Assembly (NCBI RefSeq): GCF_030272895.1
Contig: NZ_JALRNF010000033.1
Span: 12,714-76,713 of the forward strand
DNA: 64,000 bases
Direction: 5' to 3'
Origin: Pseudomonas sp. BGr12
GTDB lineage: Bacteria; Pseudomonadota; Gammaproteobacteria; Pseudomonadales; Pseudomonadaceae
Shown here in pieces: positions 18,136 to 26,340 of this stretch (within the stretch, counting starts at the first letter, position 1; every line of letters begins with the position of its first letter). A program made the position numbers and the translations under genes. Below the pieces are notes generated by a model. It was not told where the DNA came from, did not search any database, and was given only the letters and a program-made list of their open reading frames with translations.

Positions 18136-19755
18136 TCAGGCCTCATCATCGATCCGTCGGGGCATCACCCGGCGGCCGCGGGTGATCAGTTCGACGAACT
18201 GACGTGCACTGAGCGGGTGGGCGAACAGCCAGCCCTGACCGTAATTCACCCCCTCGCTGTTGAGCAGCATGGCCTGGTCCTCATACTCGATACCTTCGGC
18301 AATCACCCGCAGTTGCAGTGCATGGGCCATGCGGATGATATGGGGTGCCACACCGCTGCTGGCAGCGTCATGGCCGAGGGCATCGATAAAGGCCTTGTCG
18401 ATTTTCAGGCAGTCCACCGGCAGGGTTTGCAGGTAGGCGAGGCTGCAATAGCCGGTACCGAAATCATCGATCAACACCTGGTGGCCGACCGCACGCAAGG
18501 CCTGCAGGTTGTCGCGAGCGACGACCACGTCGATCAGGCCACGCTCGGTAACCTCGAAGGCAATCTGGCTGGCCGAGACATGGTGCAAGGCCAGCAGCCG
18601 CGCCGCGACCCGCCCGATCCTGGGCACCATCACATCGCAGGCCGCCAGGTTGACCGAAATATAGAGTTGCCGGTTGGCCCGCAGTACCTGCCCGAGCTGT
18701 TCAAGCACCCGCTGCAGGACAAAATCGGTAATCTGGCGGATCTGCCCGGTATTTTCCGCCAGGGGAATGAACAGTTCGGGGCTGGTCAGGGTGCCATCGG
18801 GCCGACGCCAGCGCACCAGGGCTTCGGCACCGACACAACGGCGGCTGTTCAGTTCGAATATCGGTTGATACAACACCTGCAGCTCGCCGCGGCGCAGTGC
18901 CCCCTGCAACTCGGAACTCATCGAGCGACGCTGGCGCACCAGTTGCAGCACCAGCCAGCCGATGCACCAGGACAGCACCAGGCTGCCGGGAAACAACAGC
19001 CAGAGCACACCGTTCATCTTCAGCGGCAGGCTGGCCCGAGGGGCGATCAGCACCAATTGGTAGTCGGGCGACTTGGTCGGCATGCGGTAGATCAACCGGT
19101 CCGGCAGCTCCAGTAGCGCATCCCGGGACTTCGGCGGCCAATCGACCGACGGCGGCCAGGTCTGTGGCGGGCCCAGTACCGGCACCGCGCGGGTGCCGTT
19201 ATCCAGCACCACCAGCAAACTACCCTCCGGCGGCAGGTCGACCACATCGGTCAGGTGACCACGGGAGGTGGCCACGAGAAACTTGCCGCGCCCGAGCATC
19301 AGCGCAGCGATGTTGTCGTCCGGCTCGGTGGTGGTGTTCAGCCAATAGCTGTAGGTCGGCCCCTTGATGTCTGGTGGCCGCAAGGGTTTGATCGTACGTT
19401 CGCCGATCCGGTTGGAGCAGGCCATTGTGCCGTCGACATAGGCCGCCTCATAAACGAAGCGATAGTTGAAGCCGACCTGCTGCAGGGCTCGTAGCATATT
19501 GGCATCACAGCCGCGCAAGGGCTGCAGCTGCAGCTCATCGACGCCTTCGCGCAACTGTCCGAAAATCTGCTCCAGCCGGGCCAGGAAACGTTCGCCCTTG
19601 GCATTCATCTGCTCGCTTTCGCTTTGCTGCACCTGGTGCATGGCCACCCCGACGCTGGCTAACAGCAACAGGATTGCGCTGGATACGGCCGCGAGCGCGG
19701 CCAGTAGCCAGGGGCGATACAACACGTGGCGCAACAAGGACAAGGCAGCTGACAT
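18136..19755 (-). CDS. c-di-GMP phosphodiesterase, EAL domain with periplasmic CSS-type sensor
   Basis: 539 residues. Membrane helix (about 16-38), periplasmic CSS-motif-like domain with Cys83 and Cys113 (CSN rather than CSS at 113-115), second helix (about 243-263), then an EAL domain. The EAL domain keeps catalytic and metal residues: EALVRW, SVNLAA, EVTERG, DDFGTG, LKIDK, AEGIE, so it should hydrolyse c-di-GMP. In E. coli, CSS-domain EAL proteins respond to periplasmic thiol state through DsbA; dsbA lies 4 kb away here. The ATG at 19755 is preferred to a TTG one codon upstream. It is convergent with kinB, with a 12-bp gap. Confidence 0.88.
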   Translation of the reverse strand: MSAALSLLRHVLYRPWLLAALAAVSSAILLLLASVGVAMHQVQQSESEQMNAKGERFLARLEQIFGQLREGVDELQLQPLRGCDANMLRALQQVGFNYRFVYEAAYVDGTMACSNRIGERTIKPLRPPDIKGPTYSYWLNTTTEPDDNIAALMLGRGKFLVATSRGHLTDVVDLPPEGSLLVVLDNGTRAVPVLGPPQTWPPSVDWPPKSRDALLELPDRLIYRMPTKSPDYQLVLIAPRASLPLKMNGVLWLLFPGSLVLSWCIGWLVLQLVRQRRSMSSELQGALRRGELQVLYQPIFELNSRRCVGAEALVRWRRPDGTLTSPELFIPLAENTGQIRQITDFVLQRVLEQLGQVLRANRQLYISVNLAACDVMVPRIGRVAARLLALHHVSASQIAFEVTERGLIDVVVARDNLQALRAVGHQVLIDDFGTGYCSLAYLQTLPVDCLKIDKAFIDALGHDAASSGVAPHIIRMAHALQLRVIAEGIEYEDQAMLLNSEGVNYGQGWLFAHPLSARQFVELITRGRRVMPRRIDDEA

Positions 19756-19834
19756 CAAGAAACATCCAGTTGAATACCAAGATGTATAGCAACTGCCAGC
19801 GCAATCGGCCTGTCCGTTGGGCGGCGCCGTTCAA

Positions 19835-20608
19835 TCAACGCGTGTTGAGCACCTGCAACATGGCGGCAGTCTGGGCGTCTGGCACGCCATCGAAGCGCTG
19901 TGGACGGAAGCGCATCTGGAACGCTGCCAGTACATGTTTGGTGCTGACGTCGTACACGCCGGTCTGCTCGATTGCATAGCCGAAGCGGGCCAGCTGCTGC
20001 TGATACCAGGTGATACTCGGCGGGTTGGCGCTGAAGCGGGCCTGCTCCCGGGCGACGGCCTGCGCCTGTGGCCAGACGCCAATGCCGGCGTCGGCCAGGC
20101 GTTTCCAGGGGAACAACGGGCCGGGGTCCAGCTTGCGCAATGGCGCGATGTCGCTGTGACCAATGATGTAACGAGGCTGGATGTTATTGCGCTTGACGAT
20201 GTCCTTGAGCAGCGCAATCAGCGCCTCGACCTGTGCTTCTGTGTAGGGATGCCAGACCCGCCCGTTCGGGGTATCGGTAAAGCCTGGGTTGACGATTTCG
20301 ATACCAATGGAGCTGGAATTGAGCCAGGTGCGGCCGTCCCACTGACTGTCGCCGGCATGCCAGGCACGACGGCTTTCATCGACCAACTGATAGATGGTCG
20401 CCGGAGAGTCACCGACCAGGTAATGGCTGCTGACTTCACCTTGCGTCAATAACTTCAGGGAACGCTCCTGCGAAGCATTGGTGTAATGCAGGATTACGAA
20501 CTGGATGCGGTTGTCCTGGTTGACCGACGGGTGGCTGCGGTCGATCCGCAAGCCATTGCTGCAGCCTGCCAGGGTCAACAGCAGGAGCGCGGTGAAAAAC
20601 GCTTTCAT
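19835..20608 (-). CDS. N-acetylmuramoyl-L-alanine amidase, AmpDh2-like lipoprotein
   Basis: 257 residues. Lipoprotein signal ending LLTLAGC (Cys16), amidase_2 domain with zinc ligands H41, H151 and D161 and E104, then a C-terminal peptidoglycan-binding domain (about 190-257, AIEQTGVYDVSTKHVLAAFQ). This is the AmiD/AmpDh2 layout: a periplasmic, outer-membrane-anchored amidase that cuts the lactyl-Ala bond of muropeptides or murein. The lipobox decides the start at 20608, since the frame to 20635 has no ribosome site. No Asp at +2 of the mature protein (CSNG), consistent with outer-membrane sorting. Confidence 0.9.
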   Translation of the reverse strand: MKAFFTALLLLTLAGCSNGLRIDRSHPSVNQDNRIQFVILHYTNASQERSLKLLTQGEVSSHYLVGDSPATIYQLVDESRRAWHAGDSQWDGRTWLNSSSIGIEIVNPGFTDTPNGRVWHPYTEAQVEALIALLKDIVKRNNIQPRYIIGHSDIAPLRKLDPGPLFPWKRLADAGIGVWPQAQAVAREQARFSANPPSITWYQQQLARFGYAIEQTGVYDVSTKHVLAAFQMRFRPQRFDGVPDAQTAAMLQVLNTR

Positions 20609-20668
20609 GGGATGGGCACATGTGATGATTTGCAATGCAATAGCATAACGTATCTACGGGTCGGCCAC

Positions 20669-22561
20669 TTATCCCTGTTCGACCCGATTTCTACCCAGAT
20701 GTTTCGCCCGGTACAACGCTTCGTCCGCGCGCTTGAGCACCACCTCGCTGCGCTCGCCGGTGCGAAACGCACTGATGCCGATCGACAGGGTGATGGTGAC
20801 GCGCTCGCCCTTGAAGTGGAACGGGCAGGCCTCGACCACCTGGCGCAGGTTCTGCGCCAGCTGATAGCCGTTGGCCAGGGAGGTCTGCGGGATCAGCAAG
20901 ACGAACTCCTCACCGCCGAACCGAGCGATGAAGTCCCGCGCACGCAGGCGCTTGCGCAGCTCGTTGGCGACGATCTTGAGCACCTTGTCACCGGCCAGGT
21001 GGCCATAGCTGTCGTTGATCCGCTTGAAATGATCGAGGTCGAGTATGGCCATCAGCAGGTGTCCACCCTGTTCCTGCCATTGCAGGACCTCCTGGTCTAC
21101 CCGCTCGGACCAGGCGGCGCGGTTGGGCAGGCCGGTGAGGGGGTCGATCAGGGCCTTCTGCCGCTGCTCCTCCAGGTGCTCGCGATAGCCCATGGCTTCC
21201 TGTTCCATGCTGGCTACCCGCTCGGCCAGTCCCTGCAGGCGGCCGGCCATCTCCTGCTCACGCTGGTCACGCTGCTGCTGGTGCTGGTCCATGGTGCCCA
21301 GCAGGCCTTCGAGGCGGTTTTCCAGAATGTGCTTGAGGCTGTCCAGGTCGGCTGCGCCCTGGACACTGCTCTGCAGGCCATCGACCTGTTCGCGCAACTG
21401 ACTGTCCAGGTCACGGGACGCCGTGCTGTTATCGGCATGACCGGCACTGGCTTCCTGCAGGTGGCTCTGGAAGGACTCGAGGCGCTCGTTCAGTTGTTGC
21501 AGGTAGGCTTCGAACTCATGCTGGCCGCTGTCGTTGATGGCCAGCATGAGCACGGCCAGATCATCCAGTACCGGCAGCAATTCATACCAGTTCAGGCCAT
21601 GTTCCAGACGCTCGCGCACAGATTGCGCCTGGGCCTTGTAGCGCTCCGGCAAGCTCAGGTCATCGAGCAGGCCCAGCAAAGTGTCTTCGATATGCTCGGC
21701 CACCGAGCTGTAGGACGGCTCGGTACCATCGGGCAGGGCATAGTGCGCGGCTTCTTCAGGTGCTTCGCTGGCCTCGGGCAGGGGGGCTTCAGTGGTGGTT
21801 TCGACGACAACCTCATCGTCCTCCGGCACCAAGGGCGCCTCTTCAGCGGCTTCGCACACCTGCGGTTCGACGGTCGGCGCCTGGGCTTGAGCAGCCTGCT
21901 CCTCATCCAGGTGCTGCAGTTCGTCGATGTCCACCGGCTCACTGTCCCTGGGCGCCAGTTCTACCGCGGGTAGCGCTTGGGCGACGACCGGGGCGGCACC
22001 GGCCAGCACCGGCTGCAACAGGGCTTCCGGCTCCTCCTCGCGCACGCCGAACAGGCGCTGCAGCAGGCCGGGGCGCTGCGCTTCCTCGGGTCGCTCCAGC
22101 GCTGCCAGTGCCTGGCCCTGCAAACCACTGAGCTCACCCAGCAGCAACGGCATCTCGCGGGACTGGCCGGCACGGGCATCCAGCTGCTTGGCGAACTTCT
22201 TCAGGGGTCGGCTGACTTCACTGGGCAGGGGCAAACGCTGCAGTTGCGCCACCAGTGCGTTGAGCGCAATGCCCACCTGGGCAATACGGGTGGCGCGGCG
22301 CTGCTCGGAGTCGAGCACGGCTTTTTCCAGGCGCGGAATCAGGCCGGCCAGGGCGGCATCCATATTGTCGGTGCGGATGACTTCGCGCATTTCCTTCATG
22401 CACTGGTCGACCGCCCGGTCGCTACCCTCGGCGGCCAGGGTGCTGCGTACCAGGCCACGGCGCAACAAGTCGAGGCGGGCTTCCCAACGGCGCTCCAGCT
22501 TTTCCTGCTGTTCGATACTCTTGAGGTACTTTTCTTTCCAGCGCTGGGCTTCGTCGGTCAT
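20669..22561 (-). CDS. Diguanylate cyclase (GGDEF) with long coiled-coil N-terminus
   Basis: 630 residues, soluble. Residues 1-160 are helical; about 180-280 is an acidic, Pro/Glu/Ala-rich linker; about 280-460 is helical and coiled-coil; the C-terminal GGDEF domain has GGEEF and an intact I-site RARD five residues before it, so it is predicted active with product inhibition. It corresponds in context and layout to PA5487 (DgcH) of P. aeruginosa. The GGDEF domain starts at [12 protein letters not shown]. It lies 28 bp downstream of the EEP-family gene on the same strand. Confidence 0.9.
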   Translation of the reverse strand: MTDEAQRWKEKYLKSIEQQEKLERRWEARLDLLRRGLVRSTLAAEGSDRAVDQCMKEMREVIRTDNMDAALAGLIPRLEKAVLDSEQRRATRIAQVGIALNALVAQLQRLPLPSEVSRPLKKFAKQLDARAGQSREMPLLLGELSGLQGQALAALERPEEAQRPGLLQRLFGVREEEPEALLQPVLAGAAPVVAQALPAVELAPRDSEPVDIDELQHLDEEQAAQAQAPTVEPQVCEAAEEAPLVPEDDEVVVETTTEAPLPEASEAPEEAAHYALPDGTEPSYSSVAEHIEDTLLGLLDDLSLPERYKAQAQSVRERLEHGLNWYELLPVLDDLAVLMLAINDSGQHEFEAYLQQLNERLESFQSHLQEASAGHADNSTASRDLDSQLREQVDGLQSSVQGAADLDSLKHILENRLEGLLGTMDQHQQQRDQREQEMAGRLQGLAERVASMEQEAMGYREHLEEQRQKALIDPLTGLPNRAAWSERVDQEVLQWQEQGGHLLMAILDLDHFKRINDSYGHLAGDKVLKIVANELRKRLRARDFIARFGGEEFVLLIPQTSLANGYQLAQNLRQVVEACPFHFKGERVTITLSIGISAFRTGERSEVVLKRADEALYRAKHLGRNRVEQG

Positions 22562-22589
22562 GCCTGGGTCCGCAACGGGGTGATGGCAA

Positions 22590-23444
22590 TTAGCTCAAAG
22601 CGGGCAGCGTATCCACAGTCAGTGCATCAGGCAAACGAATCTCAACAGCGACCGGTAGATGATCGGAAATAGGCTGGGCCAGGACCTCGACCTTCTCCAG
22701 GGTCAAGCTCGGGCTGAGCAGAATATGGTCGAGGCAGCGCTGCGGCCGCCAGCTGGGGAAGGTGGCTTGCACCTGTGGGGCGATCAGGCCCAGATCGCGC
22801 AGGGGCGAGTGTTCGAGCAGGTCGTTGGCGTGGGTGTTCATGTCGCCCATCAGCACTTGATGACGGTAGCCGCCGATCAGTTCGCGGATGTAGGCCAGTT
22901 GCAGGGCTCGCGTTTTCGAACCCAGCGCCAGGTGCATCATGACCACGACCAGGGCATCCTCGCCCTCGCCAAAGCGCACCAGGATCGCCCCGCGTCCTGC
23001 CGGGCCGGGCAGGGGGTGATCTTCGAGCAGTTGCGGCTTGAGCCGGCTGAGAACGCCATTGCTGTGCTGGGCAAACCGCCCGAGGTTGCGGTTGAGCTGC
23101 TGGTACCAGTAGGGGAAGGCACCGAGCTGGGCCAGGTGCTCGACCTGGTTGACGTAGCCGGAGCGCAGGCTGCCGCCATCGGCCTCCTGCAGCGCCACCA
23201 GGTCGAAATCACCGAGCAGGCTACCGATCTTTTGCAGGTTGCCGGCACGCCCGTGGTGCGGCAGCAGGTGCTGCCAGCTTTTGGTCAGGTAGTGCCGGTA
23301 ACGCTCGGTGCTGATGCCGACCTGGATATTGAAACTGAGCAGGCGCAGCCGGCCATCCTCTGGCAGGCCGTTGGCCTGCAGGTGATGTTCGTTGACCTGC
23401 GGGTGGTGCAGGCCCACGCCTCGCTCGGTTCTCCAGCGGCGCAT
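22590..23444 (-). CDS. Endonuclease/exonuclease/phosphatase (EEP) family protein
   Basis: 284 residues. EEP superfamily motifs are present: LSFNIQVG (Asn), ALQEADGG (metal-binding Glu), [20 protein letters not shown] (Asp and Asn) and a final [10 protein letters not shown] (Asp-His pair). There is no signal peptide. Substrate cannot be told: members include nucleases, lipid phosphatases and sphingomyelinases. It begins 12 bp after the dsbA stop and leads into the cyclase gene, so the three may share a transcript. Confidence 0.82.
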   Translation of the reverse strand: MRRWRTERGVGLHHPQVNEHHLQANGLPEDGRLRLLSFNIQVGISTERYRHYLTKSWQHLLPHHGRAGNLQKIGSLLGDFDLVALQEADGGSLRSGYVNQVEHLAQLGAFPYWYQQLNRNLGRFAQHSNGVLSRLKPQLLEDHPLPGPAGRGAILVRFGEGEDALVVVMMHLALGSKTRALQLAYIRELIGGYRHQVLMGDMNTHANDLLEHSPLRDLGLIAPQVQATFPSWRPQRCLDHILLSPSLTLEKVEVLAQPISDHLPVAVEIRLPDALTVDTLPALS

Positions 23445-23456
23445 GATGGGCGCCGC

Positions 23457-24086
23457 TTACTTGGCGGCGCGCTCCTTGGCAATCAGCTGGTCGGCGACGT
23501 TGATGACGCCTTCCGGACCGCCGGCGGTGCCCAGGTCGAAGCGGTACTTGCCATTGACGACCATGCTCGGTACGCCGGTGATTTCATACTTCTTGGCCAG
23601 CTCTTTGGCCTGGTTGACCTGGCCCTTGATCGCGAAGGAGTTGAACGTGGCGAGGAATTTGTCCTTGTCGACACCTTGGGTGGCAAGGAAATCGGCCATT
23701 TCGTTTGGATCGGTCAGCTTCTTGCGTTGAACCTGGATAGCTTCGAACACGGCAGCATGGACCTTGTGTTCCACACCCATGGCTTCCAGGGTCAGGAACA
23801 TTTGACCATGGGCATCCCATGGGCCGCCGAACATGGCCGGAACACGTTTGAAGTTGACGTCCTTGGGCAGTTTCTCGGCCCATGGATTGACGGTTGGCTC
23901 AAAGCTGTAGCAGTGCGGGCAGCCGTACCAGAACAGTTCTACCACCTCGATCTTGCCAGGCACCGAGACCGGTACCGCGTTGCTCAGCTCGACATACTCC
24001 TTGCCCGCTACAGGCTCGGCGGCCTGGGCGGTCATACCGAACACGCTGGCGGCGACCAGCGTGGCGCTGAGAATCAGATTACGCAT
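23457..24086 (-). CDS. dsbA: Thiol:disulfide interchange protein DsbA
   Basis: 209 residues. Signal peptide (1-22, ending AQA), thioredoxin fold with active site CPHC (C56-C59) and the cis-Pro loop GVPSMVVNG. It introduces disulfides into exported proteins in the periplasm and is recycled by DsbB. GGAG precedes the ATG. A terminator separates it from the upstream cytochrome genes. Confidence 0.95.
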   Translation of the reverse strand: MRNLILSATLVAASVFGMTAQAAEPVAGKEYVELSNAVPVSVPGKIEVVELFWYGCPHCYSFEPTVNPWAEKLPKDVNFKRVPAMFGGPWDAHGQMFLTLEAMGVEHKVHAAVFEAIQVQRKKLTDPNEMADFLATQGVDKDKFLATFNSFAIKGQVNQAKELAKKYEITGVPSMVVNGKYRFDLGTAGGPEGVINVADQLIAKERAAK

Positions 24087-24183
24087 GCTTCACTCCTGAG
24101 CAGTCTATTTGGTCGCCTCGACACGACCTGGATTAAGACAGGTCGAAGCGGGCCCGAGTTCGTTAGTGTAACGGCAGCGGGCA

Positions 24184-24213
24184 CAAAAAAGGGCGACCGA
24201 AGTCGCCCTTTTC
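24184..24213 (-). terminator. Rho-independent terminator after cytochrome c4 gene
   Basis: GGGCGAC (24191-24197) pairs with GTCGCCC (24202-24208), extended by A/T pairs. On the minus strand it is followed by a run of six T. It ends the c5-c4 transcription unit before dsbA. Confidence 0.9.
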
Positions 24214-24260
24214 ATCATTACGCCGCAGTATTAACCCAGCGTTAACGTCGCGAGCCGCGA

Positions 24261-24878
24261 TCAGTGCAGGCCCTGGATGTAGCTGGACAGCGCTTCGATG
24301 TCCTTGTTGCTGAGCTTGGCCGCGATGGTCCGCATGGTCATGGCATCGCCGTCGTTGGTACGGTTGCCTTCGCGGAAGTCGGTCAGCTGCTTGGTAACGT
24401 ATTGCGAGTGCTGGCCGCCCAGGTGCGGGAAGCCGGCCAGGGCAATACCTGCGCCGTTCGGCGAGTGGCAGCCGGTGCAGGCAGGCATGCCATTTTCCAG
24501 GTTGCCGCCGTTGAACAGGGCCTTGCCACGCTCGACCAGCTTCGGATCGGCCGCGCCCACGCTGCCTTTCTGGCTGGAGAAGTAGGCGGCGATGTCCGCC
24601 AGGTCCTGGTCGCTGAACGCGGCGAGCATGCCGGTCATTTCCAGCACGGTGCGCTTGCCCGACTTGATATCGTGAAGCTGTTTCTCCAGGTACCGCTGAC
24701 CCTGGCCTGCAAGTTTCGGGAAGTTCGGCGCCAGGCTGTTGCCGTCCGGATTGTGGCAAGCGCCACATACAGCAGTTTTGGCCTGACCAGCAGCGGCATC
24801 GCCCTTGATACTGTCAGCGGCACTGGCGACACCAGTGACACCCAAGGTCAACAGCAGACTCACGAGTAGTTTGTTCAT
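24261..24878 (-). CDS. Cytochrome c4 (diheme)
   Basis: 205 residues. Signal peptide (1-20, ending ASA) and two heme c domains with CGACH (C38-H42) and CTGCH (C134-H138), each followed by a distal methionine region. Periplasmic electron carrier to terminal oxidases, including cbb3 and possibly the aa3 oxidase encoded further on. It follows the c5-like gene by 33 bp. Confidence 0.93.
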   Translation of the reverse strand: MNKLLVSLLLTLGVTGVASAADSIKGDAAAGQAKTAVCGACHNPDGNSLAPNFPKLAGQGQRYLEKQLHDIKSGKRTVLEMTGMLAAFSDQDLADIAAYFSSQKGSVGAADPKLVERGKALFNGGNLENGMPACTGCHSPNGAGIALAGFPHLGGQHSQYVTKQLTDFREGNRTNDGDAMTMRTIAAKLSNKDIEALSSYIQGLH

Positions 24879-24911
24879 CAGCTAATCCAACTACGGCTAA
24901 GGGTGAAAGAG

Positions 24912-25214
24912 TTATGTATCGGGACGCTGGCTCATCCAGTGGATGATTGCCTGGTAGTCCTCGGCACTGCAGTCCATGCACAATCCACGCGGCGGCATAG
25001 CCTTGAAACCCTGGGTGACACGCACCACCAGTACCTCCATACCCTGCGCCAGCCTTGGCTCCCAGGCCGCACGGTCACCCGCTTGCGGTGCCTGTGGCAG
25101 CTGCCCGGCGTGACAAGCCGCGCAACTGCGGTTGTACAACACCTCGGGATCCTGTGTAGCCTGAGCGCTGAAAAACGGTATCAAGACACCGACAACAAGC
25201 AGCCATTTCGTCAT
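24912..25214 (-). CDS. Cytochrome c5-like monoheme protein
   Basis: 100 residues. Signal peptide ending SAQA (about 19), one heme site CAACH, and the cytochrome c5 signature MPPRGLCMDC near residues 73-82, with an extra cysteine pair. Periplasmic electron transfer. AAGG precedes the ATG at 25214. First gene of the unit with cytochrome c4, divergent from engB. Confidence 0.9.
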   Translation of the reverse strand: MTKWLLVVGVLIPFFSAQATQDPEVLYNRSCAACHAGQLPQAPQAGDRAAWEPRLAQGMEVLVVRVTQGFKAMPPRGLCMDCSAEDYQAIIHWMSQRPDT

Positions 25215-25406
25215 GCGAACGACCTTTCAGGGTTGGGGGCTGCACTGCGTTCTACTGCGCAAGCTTGAATCCGACGCCCCCGTGCACATCTTCCTACGCT
25301 GGGATAATGCGCACACAAAAACTGGGGCATTATATACTCCCGTTGCTGAAACGGAAACGACACCACCTGCCGAGACCCCCTCGCGCAACGCCCAACCGGA
25401 TAAACC

Positions 25407-26039
25407 ATGCAAGTCAAAAACCCCATCCTCGGTCTCTGCCAACAGGCCAAATTCGCACTCAGCGCTGCCAAGGTCGATCAGTGCCCGCAAGACCAGGGTT
25501 ACGAAGTAGCCTTCGCCGGCCGCTCCAACGCCGGCAAGTCCAGCGCACTGAATACCTTGACCCACGCCAGCCTGGCGCGTACCTCGAAAACCCCGGGGCG
25601 CACCCAGCTGTTGAATTTCTTCAGTCTGGACGATGAACGGCGTTTGGTCGACTTGCCGGGCTACGGTTATGCAAAAGTTCCGATTCCGCTCAAGCAGCAC
25701 TGGCAGAAGCACCTGGAGGCCTACCTGGGCAGCCGCGAGTGCCTCAAGGGCCTGATCCTGATGATGGACGTGCGCCATCCGATGACCGACTTCGACAAAA
25801 TGATGCTCGACTGGTCCCAGGCCGCCGGCATGCCCATGCATATTCTGCTGACCAAGGCCGACAAACTGACCTTCGGCGCAGCCAAGAACACCCTGCTCAA
25901 GGTGCAGTCAGAAATCCGCAAGGGCTGGGGCGATGCCGTGACCATCCAGCTGTTCTCGGCGCCCAAGCGCCAGGGCGTGGAAGAGGCCTACGGCGTGCTG
26001 GCCAACTGGATGGAACTGCCTGACAAGCCCGCCGAATAA
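25407..26039 (+). CDS. engB: Ribosome biogenesis GTPase EngB/YihA
   Basis: 210 residues, TRAFAC GTPase. G1 GRSNAGKSS (38-46), G2 threonine in KTPGRTQ, G3 DLPGYG (82-87), G4 TKAD (about 148-151) and G5 FSA. It assists assembly of the large ribosomal subunit. It lies between the divergent cytochrome c5 gene and the convergent sRNA-polA unit, the same arrangement as yihA-spf-polA of E. coli. Confidence 0.95.
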   Translation: MQVKNPILGLCQQAKFALSAAKVDQCPQDQGYEVAFAGRSNAGKSSALNTLTHASLARTSKTPGRTQLLNFFSLDDERRLVDLPGYGYAKVPIPLKQHWQKHLEAYLGSRECLKGLILMMDVRHPMTDFDKMMLDWSQAAGMPMHILLTKADKLTFGAAKNTLLKVQSEIRKGWGDAVTIQLFSAPKRQGVEEAYGVLANWMELPDKPAE

Positions 26040-26044
26040 GGGCT

Positions 26045-26062
26045 GCCCGGCAAACGCCGGGC
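26045..26062. other. Stem-loop after engB
   Basis: GCCCGGC (26045-26051) pairs with GCCGGGC (26056-26062) over a 4-base loop, six bases after the engB stop. On the + strand it is followed by A8, not T, so it is not a classical terminator in that direction. The A8 is the T-run of the sRNA terminator on the other strand. Confidence 0.55.
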
Positions 26063-26193
26063 AAAAAAAACCCCGGACTTCGTATGGGGAGGGGGAAGTT
26101 CGGGGTTCAAGTTCCGGACCGCTAGGGCGGGGTCCAGATATCTGCCAACACTTAACACAACATAGGAGCATCGAAGGGCTTCACCAGCCATTC
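26063..26193 (-). ncRNA. ersA: ErsA/Spot 42-type regulatory small RNA
   Basis: An intergenic transcript of about 131 nt is predicted from a good sigma-22 promoter (26200-26227) to an intrinsic terminator. The terminator stem is CCCCGAACTT (26105-26096) with AAGTCCGGGG (26080-26071), one mismatch, followed by T8 ending at 26063. The terminator loop contains CCCCCTCCCC, a C-rich stretch that could pair with G-rich ribosome sites. Position and orientation (downstream of polA, convergent with engB) match spf of E. coli and, from memory, ersA of P. aeruginosa (about 132 nt, AlgU-dependent). Exact ends are inferred; expression is not shown. Confidence 0.8.
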
Positions 26194-26199
26194 AGTTAC

Positions 26200-26227
26200 T
26201 CTGAGTCGTGGTTCATCAAATTAGTTC
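26200..26227 (-). promoter_or_regulatory. Sigma-22 (AlgU/RpoE-type) promoter of the sRNA
   Basis: On the minus strand GAACTA (26227-26222), 17 bases, TCAGA (26204-26200). The consensus is GAACTT, 16-17 bases, TCTGA, so each element has one change. The predicted start is about 26193, six bases downstream. Confidence 0.72.
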
Positions 26228-26340
26228 CGGGCGTTTAGAAACTATTTGCGATAGACGGTAAATTTCTGACGCCGACGCGCCATAAGGGCTGAAAAGCCGC
26301 GACGATATGCCGCAGCTTTTCCCGGCAGTTAGCCGCATTT

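Noticed and set aside
26096..26120. GGAACTT elements inside the sRNA as extra sigma-22 promoters
   Set aside because: No TCTGA-like element lies 16-17 bases downstream; they are part of the terminator stem and its flank.
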